From Microbacterium sp. C5A9 (GTDB lineage Bacteria; Actinomycetota; Actinomycetes; Actinomycetales; Microbacteriaceae), in contig NZ_JABXGD010000007.1 of the NCBI RefSeq assembly GCF_022627955.1, forward strand, positions 62,001 through 126,000: a stretch of 64,000 nt of DNA, given 5' to 3'. Each line of letters opens with the position of its first letter. Position 1 is the stretch's first letter. The notes beneath the pieces were generated by a model. The model was not told the origin of the DNA. It made no database searches and worked only from the letters and a program-made list of their open reading frames with translations. This document shows positions 1-8,825 of this stretch, in pieces. The position numbers and the translations under genes were made by a program.

Positions 1-7
1 GCGGTGC

Positions 8-973
8 TCAGCCGAGCGAGGCGAGCTCGTCGGTGGCGGTGGTGACCTGGTCCTCGGTCAACGGCACGAACAGTGCACGCTCAGCGATCTCCGCGGAGTT
101 GGCGACGTAGAAGTCGATGAACGACTTCACCTGCTCCTTGTCGACGTACGAGGCGTTGTTGACGTAGATGAACAGGGGGCGACCCAGCGGGGTGTAGGTG
201 CCGTCCTGCACGGTCTCGGTGCTCGGCATCACGCCGTCGACGGCGACTGCCTTCACGACACCTTCGTTCTCTTCGACGTAGCTGAGGCCGAGGAACCCGA
301 TCGCGCCGACGTCTCCCGCAACGCCCTGGATGGTGATGTTGTCATCTTCGGAGGGGCTGTAGTCGGTGCGGATCGCACCGTCTTCGCCGTTGATCTCCTC
401 GGTGAAGTAGTCGAACGTGCCCGAGTCGGTGCCGGCGCCGAAGAGCGTGATGGCCTGGTCGGGGAAGCTGGGATCGACCTGGTTCCAGTTCGTGATCTTG
501 CCCTCCGCCTCCGGCCCCCAGATCAGGTTGAGCTGCTCAACGGTCAAGTCCTCCGCCCAGTCATTCTCCGGGTTCACGATGACTGACAGGCCGTCGTTGG
601 CGGCGACGATCTCGGTGTACTTGATGCCGGCGGCCTCGCAGTCCGCAGCTTCCTCGTCCTTGATCGGACGCGACGCGTTGGACACATCCGTCTCGCCGGC
701 GCAGAACGTCTTGAAGCCACCACCGGTACCCGACGTCGCGACCGAGACGTTCACGGCGCTCTCCTCATCGCGGAACAGGTCAGCGGCGGCCTCAGTCAGC
801 GGGGCGACGGTCGACGAACCGTCGGTGTTCACCGAACCGGTCAGTCCGCCCCCGCTCGCGCCGGATCCAGAGGTGTCACCACCGGAGGGCTGCCCGCCGC
901 ACCCGCTCAGGGCTAGTGCCCCGACCAGGACCAATGCGGTGGACGCGAAGATCTTTGCTGTGGACTTTCGCAC
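8..973 (-). CDS. pstS: PstS phosphate ABC transporter substrate-binding lipoprotein
   Basis: Phosphate-binding component of the PstSCAB high-affinity importer, anchored outside the membrane. A basic start, a hydrophobic stretch and the lipobox LSGC mark a lipoprotein signal. The mature chain holds the phosphate-loop motifs DGSSTVAPLT and SGTGGGF. The GTG at 973 gives 321 residues and has AAGGA seven bases upstream; ATGs at 988 and 1030 are in frame but less well placed. The 3' end faces the left window edge, where pstC, pstA and pstB would be expected but cannot be seen. A lone pstS beside arsenic genes fits phosphate-selective uptake under arsenate stress, which is inference. Confidence 0.93.
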   Translation of the reverse strand: MRKSTAKIFASTALVLVGALALSGCGGQPSGGDTSGSGASGGGLTGSVNTDGSSTVAPLTEAAADLFRDEESAVNVSVATSGTGGGFKTFCAGETDVSNASRPIKDEEAADCEAAGIKYTEIVAANDGLSVIVNPENDWAEDLTVEQLNLIWGPEAEGKITNWNQVDPSFPDQAITLFGAGTDSGTFDYFTEEINGEDGAIRTDYSPSEDDNITIQGVAGDVGAIGFLGLSYVEENEGVVKAVAVDGVMPSTETVQDGTYTPLGRPLFIYVNNASYVDKEQVKSFIDFYVANSAEIAERALFVPLTEDQVTTATDELASLG

Positions 974-1031
974 GTGTGCTTCCTTCATCTCAGGTATTCG
1001 AGGGATGAAGCAGCCGAGTCGCCGCTTCACA

Positions 1032-1070
1032 TAGATGCTTGTCTATCCGACGTAGTTATAGAAGGCTATC
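1032..1070. promoter_or_regulatory. AT-rich dyads upstream of pstS
   Basis: The AT-rich stretch between pstS and the divergent flavoprotein gene holds two short dyads: ATAGA-N6-TCTAT at 1032-1047 and ATAG-N4-CTAT at 1059-1070. Their place upstream of pstS suggests a repressor site or promoter region. They do not match the TTGA-N6-TCrA arsenic dyads found elsewhere in the window. Confidence 0.35.
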
Positions 1071-1225
1071 TATATGAACGCGGGGTTAACGGGGGCGAAA
1101 GGGTTCGTTGATCTTCCCGCCCGGGTGTCGGATCGTGCCGTGATCGACGCGATGATCAGGTGCGCGGACGTCGCGCGCGTCAGTGAGGCTTCGCAGGCGG
1201 CGAGGTCTCGACAGAAAGGACTCAC

Positions 1226-2695
1226 ATGCACCTGGTCGTGATCGGGGGAAGTGACGCAGGAATCTCCGCGGCGCTCCGTGCCCGAGAGGTGGACGAATCC
1301 GCTGATGTGACGGTCGTCGTTGCCGATGCATACCCGAACTTCTCGATCTGTGGCATCCCTTACTACTTCTCGCGGGAGGTGCAACCGTGGCAGTCGCTCG
1401 CACATCGCACGCTTGCCGATCTGGAAGCGGCCGGTCTCCAGGTGCGCACCAACACGCTCGCGACGGGCATCAGCGTCAATGCCCGCACACTCACCGTGCG
1501 GAACAACGGTGGAGCGGAGTCCGCCATTCCTTACGATGCGCTCGTCGTCGGGACGGGCGCATCCGCCTCGACGGCGGGTATCCACGGGACCGACCGGCTC
1601 GGGCCTGCGGACGGGGTGCATACGCTCCACACGATGGGTGACACCTTCGCTCTTGAGAACTACCTCGATGAGCATCAACCGTCGACGGCAATCATCATCG
1701 GCGCGGGGTACGTCGGCCTCGAGATGGCCGAAGCGCTCACCATCCGCGGGCTCCAGGTCACGCAGCTGCAACGCGGACCCCAGGTGCTCTCCACCCTCGA
1801 CACGGAACTCGGAGCGCTCGTGCGCGACGAGCTCGACCGCAACGGCGTCACGGTGGAAACGGGCATGCAGGTGCACGATATCGGCCGCGACAGCGGGCTC
1901 CTCGCGGTCCAGGGCACCCGCGACGGTGCCCCGTTCGTGCGTCGCGCCGAGCTGGTCCTCGTCGTGGTGGGTGTGCGCCCCAATGTGGAGCTCCTCACCG
2001 GAATCGGGGCACGAACCGGAGCCGGCGGCGCCGTCATCGTGGACGAACGGATGCAGACAGGGATCCCGCAGATCTGGGCGGGCGGGGACGGTGTGATCAC
2101 CCGTCATCGCCTTCTCGGCGACACGTATCTTCCGCTCGGCACGACCGCGCACAAACAAGGGCGAGTCGCGGGCGCGAACGCGGTCGGCGCCGATGCGCGA
2201 TTCCACGGCAGCCTGGGAACCCAGGTCGTGAAGGTGTTCGACCTGGTGGCTGCCCGCACGGGCCTTCGAGATCACGAAGCCGAAACCGCGGGGCATCGAC
2301 CGCACAGCCACACCGTCACTGCCGACGACCACAAGCGCTACTACCCCGGTGCCACCCCCATCCACATCCGCGTGACCGGAGACTTCGAATCGGGGCGTCT
2401 CCTCGGCGCGCAACTGCTCGGATCGCGCAGCGCCGAGATATCCAAGCGCGTCGATACGTTCGCGACAGCACTGCACCACAGCATGTCCGTAGACGCGATC
2501 AGCGACCTCGACCTGTCCTATACCCCGCCGCTCGGCTCCCCCTGGGATGCGGTGCAGATCGCTACCCAAGCGTGGAGCACGTCAACCCGCGCAGCGGGAT
2601 CAACGACCCCTGTCCACGCCGGTGCGTCTCGCAGCTCGGAGGCGGGCGGCATTGACCGGGCGGCGAGATCAGGTGAAGCGGGCGAAAATGAGTGA
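1226..2695 (+). CDS. FAD-dependent CoA-disulfide reductase-like oxidoreductase
   Basis: 489-residue flavoprotein of the pyridine nucleotide-disulfide oxidoreductase class, closest in layout to CoA-disulfide reductases and NADH oxidases. The N-terminal FAD motif VVIGGSDAG is followed by a single redox cysteine, C42, in SICGIPYY. A second nucleotide-binding motif IIIGAGYVGLEMAE lies near residue 155, and the FAD-ribityl motif IWAGGDG comes later. The ATG at 1226 has AAAGGA six bases upstream. Its last 27 bases overlap the end of the convergent MFS gene. Linkage to ArsR, MFS and ArsO-like genes suggests a thiol or arsenical redox role; the substrate is unknown. Confidence 0.85.
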   Translation: MHLVVIGGSDAGISAALRAREVDESADVTVVVADAYPNFSICGIPYYFSREVQPWQSLAHRTLADLEAAGLQVRTNTLATGISVNARTLTVRNNGGAESAIPYDALVVGTGASASTAGIHGTDRLGPADGVHTLHTMGDTFALENYLDEHQPSTAIIIGAGYVGLEMAEALTIRGLQVTQLQRGPQVLSTLDTELGALVRDELDRNGVTVETGMQVHDIGRDSGLLAVQGTRDGAPFVRRAELVLVVVGVRPNVELLTGIGARTGAGGAVIVDERMQTGIPQIWAGGDGVITRHRLLGDTYLPLGTTAHKQGRVAGANAVGADARFHGSLGTQVVKVFDLVAARTGLRDHEAETAGHRPHSHTVTADDHKRYYPGATPIHIRVTGDFESGRLLGAQLLGSRSAEISKRVDTFATALHHSMSVDAISDLDLSYTPPLGSPWDAVQIATQAWSTSTRAAGSTTPVHAGASRSSEAGGIDRAARSGEAGENE

Positions 2696-3841
2696 AAGCC
2701 CGGCGAACCCGACAGCAACCCATGCCATGGCGGAGTACGACCCCGTCGCCACCGCGATGAGCGGGCCGAGTGCGGGACCGACCGCACCGATCGCCGTGAT
2801 CGGTGCGGCGAAGACACCATTGATCGAGCCGTAGTTCCGCGTGCCCCACCGGTCAGCGACGGCAGAGCCCTGCACGAGCGTCTGTGCACCGCGCACGGCT
2901 CCGACCCCCACGCCGATACTGATGAGCAGCCACGGCGGCCCAGGCACGATCGCGAGCAGAGCAAGCCCGATGACGCTCAGCCCCGCCGTCGCCGCCAACG
3001 CCACCCAGGGTGCGGCGGCGTGTGGGATGGCGACATACAGCAGTCGGCCGATCACCTGGCCGGCGCCGAGCAGCCCCAGCGCCCAAGCGGCGACCTCGTA
3101 CGTCATCCCCTTCTCAGTGAACAGAGGAATGATCGCGAGTGTGACGCTGAACAGCGCCGCCGCCAAGGTGAGCATCGACGCCTCAAGCATCCAGAAGCGC
3201 CGCGTGCGCACCACGCTCGCCACCGTATGGTGATCGGCCGACGCATCATGGACGACGGGCGGCCAGGACGACTCGAGAAAGAACCAGTGCAGCGGTGTGG
3301 TCGTCACCACGAGGACGACGGCGAGGACAAGAAACACCGACCGCCAATCCATCACCGTCAGCAACACGGCGACGATAGGAGCGAAGACGGTCGACGCCAA
3401 TCCTCCCGCGAGGGTGAGGATCGTCATCGCACCCCGGCGGCGGTCTCCATACCGGCGAGCGATCACCGTGAACGCGGCCTGGTACAACACCGCGGCCTGC
3501 GCGGTCCCCGCCACGATCCACCCCGCCGTGAACACGACAAGATTCGGTGCGGCCGCGACGATGACCAGCCCACCCGCACCGACAATGCTTCCCACGGTCA
3601 TGATCATCCGAGGCCCACGCTCGTCGAGCCAGCGCCCGACAACGACGCCCGCGATCGCCGACGCAGCGAGTCCACCCGAGAACGACAACGTCACCAGCGC
3701 CACGGGCCACCCTGTCGCGTCCGCGATCGCGGGCGAGGCGACGATCAACGCATAGAACAGAACCCCCCAGCTGATGACCTGCCCCAGCGACAGCGCGACA
3801 AGCCGCCCCCCGAACCGGGAGCCCGGGGCCCGGGCCGTCAC
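2669..3841 (-). CDS. MFS efflux transporter coupled to arsR
   Basis: 390-residue major facilitator superfamily permease with about twelve hydrophobic segments. The start is taken as the GTG at 3841 because it forms a GTGA overlap with the arsR stop codon, a sign of translational coupling; the longer open frame upstream lacks membrane-protein character and runs through arsR. As the partner of an As(III)-type ArsR it probably exports an arsenical, perhaps the product of the divergent ArsO-like enzyme. No arsJ-type GAPDH partner is present, so arsenophosphoglycerate export is not supported. Confidence 0.85.
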   Translation of the reverse strand: MTARAPGSRFGGRLVALSLGQVISWGVLFYALIVASPAIADATGWPVALVTLSFSGGLAASAIAGVVVGRWLDERGPRMIMTVGSIVGAGGLVIVAAAPNLVVFTAGWIVAGTAQAAVLYQAAFTVIARRYGDRRRGAMTILTLAGGLASTVFAPIVAVLLTVMDWRSVFLVLAVVLVVTTTPLHWFFLESSWPPVVHDASADHHTVASVVRTRRFWMLEASMLTLAAALFSVTLAIIPLFTEKGMTYEVAAWALGLLGAGQVIGRLLYVAIPHAAAPWVALAATAGLSVIGLALLAIVPGPPWLLISIGVGVGAVRGAQTLVQGSAVADRWGTRNYGSINGVFAAPITAIGAVGPALGPLIAVATGSYSAMAWVAVGFAGLSLIFARFT

Positions 3842-4182
3842 ACCGAACGCAGGGTGTCCGCGGCGGCGTCCAGCGCCCCGTCGGTGATCGCGAAGTATGC
3901 CCACTTCCCTCGCTGCTCGCGGGTGACAAGCCCCGCGTCGGCGAGCAACTTCATGTGGTGCGACACCGTGCCCTGCGACAGTCCGACCGGCGCGGTGAGG
4001 TCGCAGATGCACGCCTCCCCACCGTCACCGGCGGCAATCAGCGACAACAGGCGCACCCGTGTCGGATCCCCGAGCGCTTTGAACACCCGTGCGACGCGCT
4101 CCGCGTCCTCGACCGTGATCGCTGCTGTCACCCGAGGGGCGCAGCAGGACGTCGAGGTGTCGAGGGTGGCAGGAAGACTCAT
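3838..4182 (-). CDS. arsR: ArsR-family arsenite-responsive repressor
   Basis: 114-residue winged-helix ArsR/SmtB repressor. It has an N-terminal CC pair (C13, C14) and C58 and C60 in EACICDL at the start of the DNA-binding helices. This resembles the actinobacterial CgArsR arrangement, in which an N-terminal cysteine pair and one cysteine in this later region bind As(III). The recognition helix reads LSQGTVSHHMKLL. The ATG at 4182 is preferred; an in-frame start at 4236 would add a tail covering the operator region. It leads an operon with the MFS gene and is divergent to the ArsO-like gene. Confidence 0.93.
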   Translation of the reverse strand: MSLPATLDTSTSCCAPRVTAAITVEDAERVARVFKALGDPTRVRLLSLIAAGDGGEACICDLTAPVGLSQGTVSHHMKLLADAGLVTREQRGKWAYFAITDGALDAAADTLRSV

Positions 4183-4201
4183 GACACCAGTATCGCACGC
4201 A

Positions 4202-4252
4202 TTGACAAACTTCGATAGGAGGAGCAGGCTATTCATATTGAAGTTTTTCGAT
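4202..4252. promoter_or_regulatory. Two ArsR operator-like dyads in the divergent arsR/arsO region
   Basis: Two copies of TTGA-N6-TCGAT lie at 4202-4216 and 4238-4252, 36 bp apart, between the divergent arsR and ArsO-like genes. A closely matching TTGA-N6-TCAAT sits at 17668-17682 upstream of trxB, so both arsenic operons probably respond to the same type of ArsR. Confidence 0.65.
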
Positions 4253-4265
4253 TTGAGGAGATGTG

Positions 4266-5570
4266 ATGAACGAGCTTCCCGTCGTAGTCATCGGCGCCGG
4301 CCCCCAAGGGCTTGCTGCGGCCGCCCACCTGACGGAGCGTGGCATCGCCGTGACGGTCGTTGAGCGAGGCGATGGGCCAGCTGCTGCGGTGTCCGAGTGG
4401 GGGCATGTGCGCCTGTTCTCCAGCTGGCCGGAACTCACCGACACGGCCGCCCGGCGTCTGCTGGAGCCGACCGGGTGGACCGCACCGCACTCGGGCTACC
4501 CCACGGGAGCCGAATGGGTCGCCGGCTACCTGGACCCGCTCGCCCGCGTCTTCGGTGACCGCGTCGTCTACTCGACGACCGTCACCGGTGTCGCCCGCAA
4601 GGGCCGCGATCTGATGGTCGACAGCGGCCGTAAGGGGCAGCCGTTCATCGTGCATACCCGGGACACGCAGGGGGCAGAAGGGCGGATCTCCGCGCGCGCC
4701 GTCATCGACGCCAGCGGCACATGGACGCTCCCGAACCCTGCCGGGGCGGACGGGCTGCCCGCGCTCGGCGAGCGGGCCGCGGTCGCGGCCTCACGGATCT
4801 CGTACCGCATCCCGGAGGATGTCTCCGCGTGTGCGGGGCAACACCTGGTCGTGATCGGTGCCGGGCACTCCGCAGTGCATGCCGTCCTCCGGCTGAGCGA
4901 GCTGGCGCGCAGAACCCCAGGCACCCGGGTGACGTGGCTGCTGCGTCGCGGTACGACGGGCAACGTCTTGGGTGGTGGAGCGGGCGATGAACTGCCCGAG
5001 CGTGCAGCTCTGGGCACCCGAGCGCGCAAGGTGATCGAAGCCGGTGTTGTCGAGGTGGTGACGGGCTTCCGCGTCGCCGAGTTCCACGACGAGGCGGCGG
5101 GGCTGCGCATCGTCGCGGAGAACGGCAAGGAGGTCGACGGGGTGTCCCGCGTGTTCGCGCTGACCGGATTCCGCCCCGATGTGAGCATCCTGTCGGAGAT
5201 GCGCATCGACCTGGATGCGTCCTTGGAGGCGGTCGCCGGGATCGCGGAAGAGATCAACCCGAACGTCCACTCCTGCGGATCGATCGGCGCCACCGGGGCC
5301 CGCGACCTCACCCAGCCCGAGCCGGACTTCTTCATCGTCGGCGCGAAAAGCTACGGGCGCGCCCCCACCTTCCTCGCTCTCACCGGGTTCGAGCAGGTTC
5401 GCAGCGTCGCCGCCCACCTCGCGGGCGACCATGCAGGCGCCGAGCGCAATGAGCTCGTCCTTCCCGACACCGGCGTCTGCGGCGGATCCGGAGACTTCGA
5501 CGGGGCCGGCAGCAGCTGCTGCGCAGCGCCCGTCATCCAGCTCGAGCCCACCCGCGTCGCCGTCGGCTGA
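4266..5570 (+). CDS. ArsO-like FAD/NAD(P)-dependent monooxygenase
   Basis: 434-residue flavoprotein with an N-terminal FAD motif VVIGAGPQGLAAA, an FSxW segment near residue 55, and a second dinucleotide motif VVIGAGHSAVH near residue 195. This is the arrangement of flavin-containing monooxygenases, including ArsO proteins found in ars operons. The C-terminal tail has a CC pair in GSSCCAAP, which could bind a thiophilic arsenical. The ATG at 4266 is chosen because GAGGAG lies five bases upstream; a GTG directly precedes it. Divergence from arsR across shared operators implies arsenic induction. The exact substrate is unknown. Confidence 0.75.
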   Translation: MNELPVVVIGAGPQGLAAAAHLTERGIAVTVVERGDGPAAAVSEWGHVRLFSSWPELTDTAARRLLEPTGWTAPHSGYPTGAEWVAGYLDPLARVFGDRVVYSTTVTGVARKGRDLMVDSGRKGQPFIVHTRDTQGAEGRISARAVIDASGTWTLPNPAGADGLPALGERAAVAASRISYRIPEDVSACAGQHLVVIGAGHSAVHAVLRLSELARRTPGTRVTWLLRRGTTGNVLGGGAGDELPERAALGTRARKVIEAGVVEVVTGFRVAEFHDEAAGLRIVAENGKEVDGVSRVFALTGFRPDVSILSEMRIDLDASLEAVAGIAEEINPNVHSCGSIGATGARDLTQPEPDFFIVGAKSYGRAPTFLALTGFEQVRSVAAHLAGDHAGAERNELVLPDTGVCGGSGDFDGAGSSCCAAPVIQLEPTRVAVG

Positions 5571-5631
5571 CCGGCCGCTCGAACCACCACCCAGCGCCCC
5601 GCGGGGCGCAATCAACCCAAGGAGTACTCAC

Positions 5632-5790
5632 ATGGCCAACCAGCTGATCGAGAAGAACGTCACGATCGAAGACCCCCGCGACGGCACCCCGCTCGCCGTC
5701 ACCATCCAGCTCGAGCTGGATCTGTCCGACTGTGCATGCACGCCGCGCACGCCCTCCCTGGGCAACCCAGTTGGATACGGCTCCAAGTAG
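5632..5790 (+). CDS. 52-residue acidic CxC peptide after arsO-like gene
   Basis: Short gene with a strong ribosome site (AAGGAG seven bases before ATG), 61 bases after the ArsO-like gene and before a terminator hairpin. The product is acidic in its first 35 residues, then has DCAC, then a Pro/Gly/Ser-rich tail ending NPVGYGSK. No membrane or signal segment is visible. The CxC pair suggests arsenic or metal binding; the two-part layout also resembles a RiPP precursor, but no modifying enzyme is adjacent. I do not recognise a family. Confidence 0.65.
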   Translation: MANQLIEKNVTIEDPRDGTPLAVTIQLELDLSDCACTPRTPSLGNPVGYGSK

Positions 5791-5817
5791 ACCTGGACGT
5801 CGAACCTCGGCCCCGCG

Positions 5818-5852
5818 AAGGGGAGCTCTTCCACCTCGGGCGAGCTCCCCTT
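5818..5852 (+). terminator. Hairpin terminator
   Basis: Perfect 11-bp inverted repeat, AAGGGGAGCTC and its complement with a 13-base loop, just after the 52-residue gene and before the convergent kinase gene. There is no clear U tract, so it may act in both directions. Confidence 0.7.
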
Positions 5853-5886
5853 CTGCATGTATCGCGGGACATCTGCCGTGAGTGGC

Positions 5887-7287
5887 TTATGGGGAGAACA
5901 GCGTCCGCACGCGGGGAATCACTCGTCTGTACGTCTGACGGACTTCCCCGTACGCGCTGACGAGTTCGAGGTCGGGCTGAATTTCTTGTCCTGTCCCCAC
6001 CATGGCAGTGATGGCGTCAGCCCAGGTGGGGTGCAGCCCCGTCCCGACGGCCGCGCAGATCGCTGCCCCCATACCAGCTGCGTCACGTACACGGGGTGTG
6101 CGCACGGGTACCCCATATACGGCAGCCAGGATGCGCAGCATGAGATCCGATTCGCTTCCACCGCCGGTGACGATGAGGGAACGACGGTCTCGCCCGAGCG
6201 CGCGGCGCGCACGGGCGTCAGCGCTCTCGGTCTCGATCGCGAGCGCCTCGAGGATCGCCCGATAGATGTGGAACCGTCCCTGCGTGCCGTCGAAGCCGAC
6301 CAGCGCCCCGCGCCGCCACGGCTCATCCGCGGGCGCGAGCCAGTCCAGAGCAGCGACGAGGCCGCCCGCGCCAGCCGGGACGTTGTCGGCACCGCGGTTG
6401 AGGTCATCTTCCGACGTTGCCTCGATGGACCCGGATACGACGTCGCGGAACCAGCTGACCGTCCACATGCCGCGTCGCACTCCGGCGCTTTCGTAGAGGT
6501 ATCCGCCGGGCTGTGACGAGAAGTTCGTCCACACGTCTGGATGCGGTGGCAGCGGACGATGCCCTGGCGTCATGGTCGCGACGTACGTGCCCAGGGACAA
6601 CAATGCGTCCCCCTCGTCCTGGAGCCCTGCACCCAGGGCTTCGACGGCCTTGTCGTTCGACGTCGCGATCACGGGGATTCCCGCGGGCAGACCGAGCAGC
6701 AGTGCTACCTCGGAGGCGAGAGTGCCGAGTGCCTCGCCTGGAGCGACCAGGTCGAACAACATCTCCCGTCCCAGACCCACACGCTCATACTCGGCGGCAT
6801 CCATGCTCCAGGCCCAGTGTGCAGTGTCGATAGGCCAGCTGCCCTGTACGTTGCCCGCGGCATCCTGGCGCTCTCCGGTGAGCTTGTGAGTGATGTACCC
6901 CGACGAAGTTGTGACGTACACCGCCTCGTCGGTTTCACGCTCGTACGCGCGCGGCAGACGCTCGTCCATCCAGCTCATGACCGGCTGGGCGAGCGATCCG
7001 TCAGCGCGCAGCACGGCCCGGCAGAAGCGGATCGTGCACAGGCCGATGCCGCGGATCTCGGCCGGATCCCCCGCGAAGTCGGCGACCGCGGCGCGCGTCG
7101 CGGCGACGATCGAGTCCCACAGGTCGTCGTCCGGATGCTCCCATCGACCCGGCGCGGGCGACGAATACGGCCGCAGCGCGACACGGGCGCTCGCGTGCAC
7201 GGTCCCGTCGCCGTCGACGATCAGGACCTTCGTGCTCTGCGAGCCGTTGTCGATCGCGACGACGTACCCCGCCGCCGACGCGCTCAC
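5887..7287 (-). CDS. FGGY-family carbohydrate kinase
   Basis: 466-residue ATP-dependent sugar kinase. The N-terminal phosphate-binding segment AIDNGSQSTK and the later GGGSESDLMLRILAAV segment are typical of the FGGY (xylulose/glycerol kinase) fold. The GTG start overlaps the upstream oxidase stop as GTGA, so the two are co-translated. It is last in a minus-strand catabolic operon with SDR, aldehyde dehydrogenase and ABC importer genes, implying phosphorylation of a sugar or polyol intermediate. The substrate cannot be assigned from sequence alone. Confidence 0.85.
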   Translation of the reverse strand: MSASAAGYVVAIDNGSQSTKVLIVDGDGTVHASARVALRPYSSPAPGRWEHPDDDLWDSIVAATRAAVADFAGDPAEIRGIGLCTIRFCRAVLRADGSLAQPVMSWMDERLPRAYERETDEAVYVTTSSGYITHKLTGERQDAAGNVQGSWPIDTAHWAWSMDAAEYERVGLGREMLFDLVAPGEALGTLASEVALLLGLPAGIPVIATSNDKAVEALGAGLQDEGDALLSLGTYVATMTPGHRPLPPHPDVWTNFSSQPGGYLYESAGVRRGMWTVSWFRDVVSGSIEATSEDDLNRGADNVPAGAGGLVAALDWLAPADEPWRRGALVGFDGTQGRFHIYRAILEALAIETESADARARRALGRDRRSLIVTGGGSESDLMLRILAAVYGVPVRTPRVRDAAGMGAAICAAVGTGLHPTWADAITAMVGTGQEIQPDLELVSAYGEVRQTYRRVIPRVRTLFSP

Positions 7288-8783
7288 GCCCGCGTCGCCA
7301 TCTCGGCCTCGGGCGTGGCGACGTCGTCCAGGGGATAGATGGTCCCGCGGTTCATGATCCCGCGCGGGTCGAGCCCGTCCTTGAGGGTGCGCAGCAGCCG
7401 GTAGGCGCTGCCGTGCTCCTCATGTGTCCACGGCGTGCGGTACTTGCCGATGCCGTGGTGGTGCACCATGGAGCCGCCGAGGCGCAGTGCCTCCTCCACG
7501 ACGATCGCGTTGAGGGGCTCGTGGTACTCGGTGATCTCTTCGCGCGGCTCGCAGGCGATGTCGTAGTCGTAGACGAAGTACAAGTTGGTGCCGGTCTGGT
7601 AGCTGTGCGAGGAGTGCGCGCCGAGCATCCGCAGGTCCGCCGCGCGCGGGAACTCGGTGCGTGCGCGGCGCATGACGGACTCGAACAGTTCCTCGACGCC
7701 TGACCAGTCGATCGATACCTCGGTCGTGTAGCCGAGGCGCGCCTTCTCGAGCATCTCGCGCTTCTCGGCGTCGATCTTGTCCTGCCCCCAATTGAGGTTG
7801 TCGAACCAGTTCTCGATCAGTGCGGGGTCGACCTTCTCGTGCGGGATGCTGGCGAAGATTTCCTCGACGCCGGCGGCTGTGGCGTCGGCCACGCCCTTCG
7901 GTCCTTCGGCGACGACCACGACCACGGCCTTGCCGTCGGCGAAGTGCGAGAAGTGCTGCGCGGCGTCCTCCTCGGAGTACGCGCGTGCCACCGACGGGCG
8001 GTAGCCGGCGACGATGATCTCGCGGAGACCTGCCACGCCCGCCGGGAGCGAGTCGACGAGGTACCCGAGGAAACGATTGTTCTCCGGCTGGTAGGTGAAC
8101 ACCTTGACGGTGACCTCGGTGATGACGGCAAGCGCGCCCTCGTTGCCGATCATGATGTGGCGGATGTCGGGTCCGGCGGCGCGTCGCGGCACGTTCTTGA
8201 TGCGTACGACCTCGCCGTCGGGCAGCACGGCTTCGAGCCCGATCACCATGTCCTCGATCCCGCCGTACAGCGTGGAGAACTGGCCGATGGACCGGGTCGC
8301 GACCAGTCCACCCATCTGCGCGAGCGGCTTCGACTGCGGTGAGTGCCCCGTCGTGAGGCCCTGCGCCCGAAGGGTGTCTTCGAGCAGCTGCAGCGGAACG
8401 CCGCACTGGGCCGTGACCATCATGTCGACGGGGTCGATGTCGAGGATCGCGTCCATTCGCGAGCCGTCGAGCACGATCGAATCCTCGACGATCGTCTCGA
8501 GTCCGCCCTCGGTCGCGGTGCGGCCGGTGCGGGGCACGACGTTGACGAGGTTCTCGTCCGCGAACGCGAGGATCGCCGACACGTCGGCGGTGGACCGCGC
8601 GTAGGCGATCGCGGAGGGGATCGGACCGTCGAAGATGCCGTGCACGGATGTGTACTTCTTGAAGCGGTCGACGCTCGCCTCGCGCAGCGCCTGCGCCTCG
8701 GTCTCGACCTGGTCGGTGCCGAGGATCTCCTGCAGTCGGGTGACGATCTCCTCACGTGAGAGAGCGGATCGTGAAGTGACCAT
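7284..8783 (-). CDS. FAD-binding oxidase (GlcD/alkyl-DHAP synthase type)
   Basis: 499 residues. An N-terminal FAD_binding_4 (PCMH) domain shows VVPRTGRTATEGG, the region that normally holds the PGGGT-type FAD contact, and LAQMGGLVATRSIGQF. The C-terminal FAD-oxidase domain ends with a histidine-rich VHHHGIGKYR segment and a DPRGIMNRG motif typical of glycolate and D-lactate oxidases and alkyl-dihydroxyacetonephosphate synthases. It probably oxidises a 2-hydroxyacid or polyol for the downstream kinase. The 43-base gap to the SDR gene and the GTGA overlap with the kinase indicate one operon. Confidence 0.85.
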   Translation of the reverse strand: MVTSRSALSREEIVTRLQEILGTDQVETEAQALREASVDRFKKYTSVHGIFDGPIPSAIAYARSTADVSAILAFADENLVNVVPRTGRTATEGGLETIVEDSIVLDGSRMDAILDIDPVDMMVTAQCGVPLQLLEDTLRAQGLTTGHSPQSKPLAQMGGLVATRSIGQFSTLYGGIEDMVIGLEAVLPDGEVVRIKNVPRRAAGPDIRHIMIGNEGALAVITEVTVKVFTYQPENNRFLGYLVDSLPAGVAGLREIIVAGYRPSVARAYSEEDAAQHFSHFADGKAVVVVVAEGPKGVADATAAGVEEIFASIPHEKVDPALIENWFDNLNWGQDKIDAEKREMLEKARLGYTTEVSIDWSGVEELFESVMRRARTEFPRAADLRMLGAHSSHSYQTGTNLYFVYDYDIACEPREEITEYHEPLNAIVVEEALRLGGSMVHHHGIGKYRTPWTHEEHGSAYRLLRTLKDGLDPRGIMNRGTIYPLDDVATPEAEMATRA

Positions 8784-8825
8784 GGGGAAGGTGTCCTGTT
8801 CGTTGAGGGTGTGGGGGCGCCGCGG

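Noticed and set aside
1070..2569. Long open frame on the minus strand opposite the flavoprotein gene
   Set aside because: Its translation is Arg/His/Asp-rich with no domain, the usual shadow of a high-GC gene.
2669..3841. ArsJ-type export of arsenophosphoglycerate
   Set aside because: No GAPDH gene is adjacent and the MFS has no ArsJ-specific feature that I can see.
3020..4363. Long plus-strand frame across the MFS and arsR genes
   Set aside because: Very low hydrophobic content and charge-rich repeats; it is antisense to two well-supported genes.
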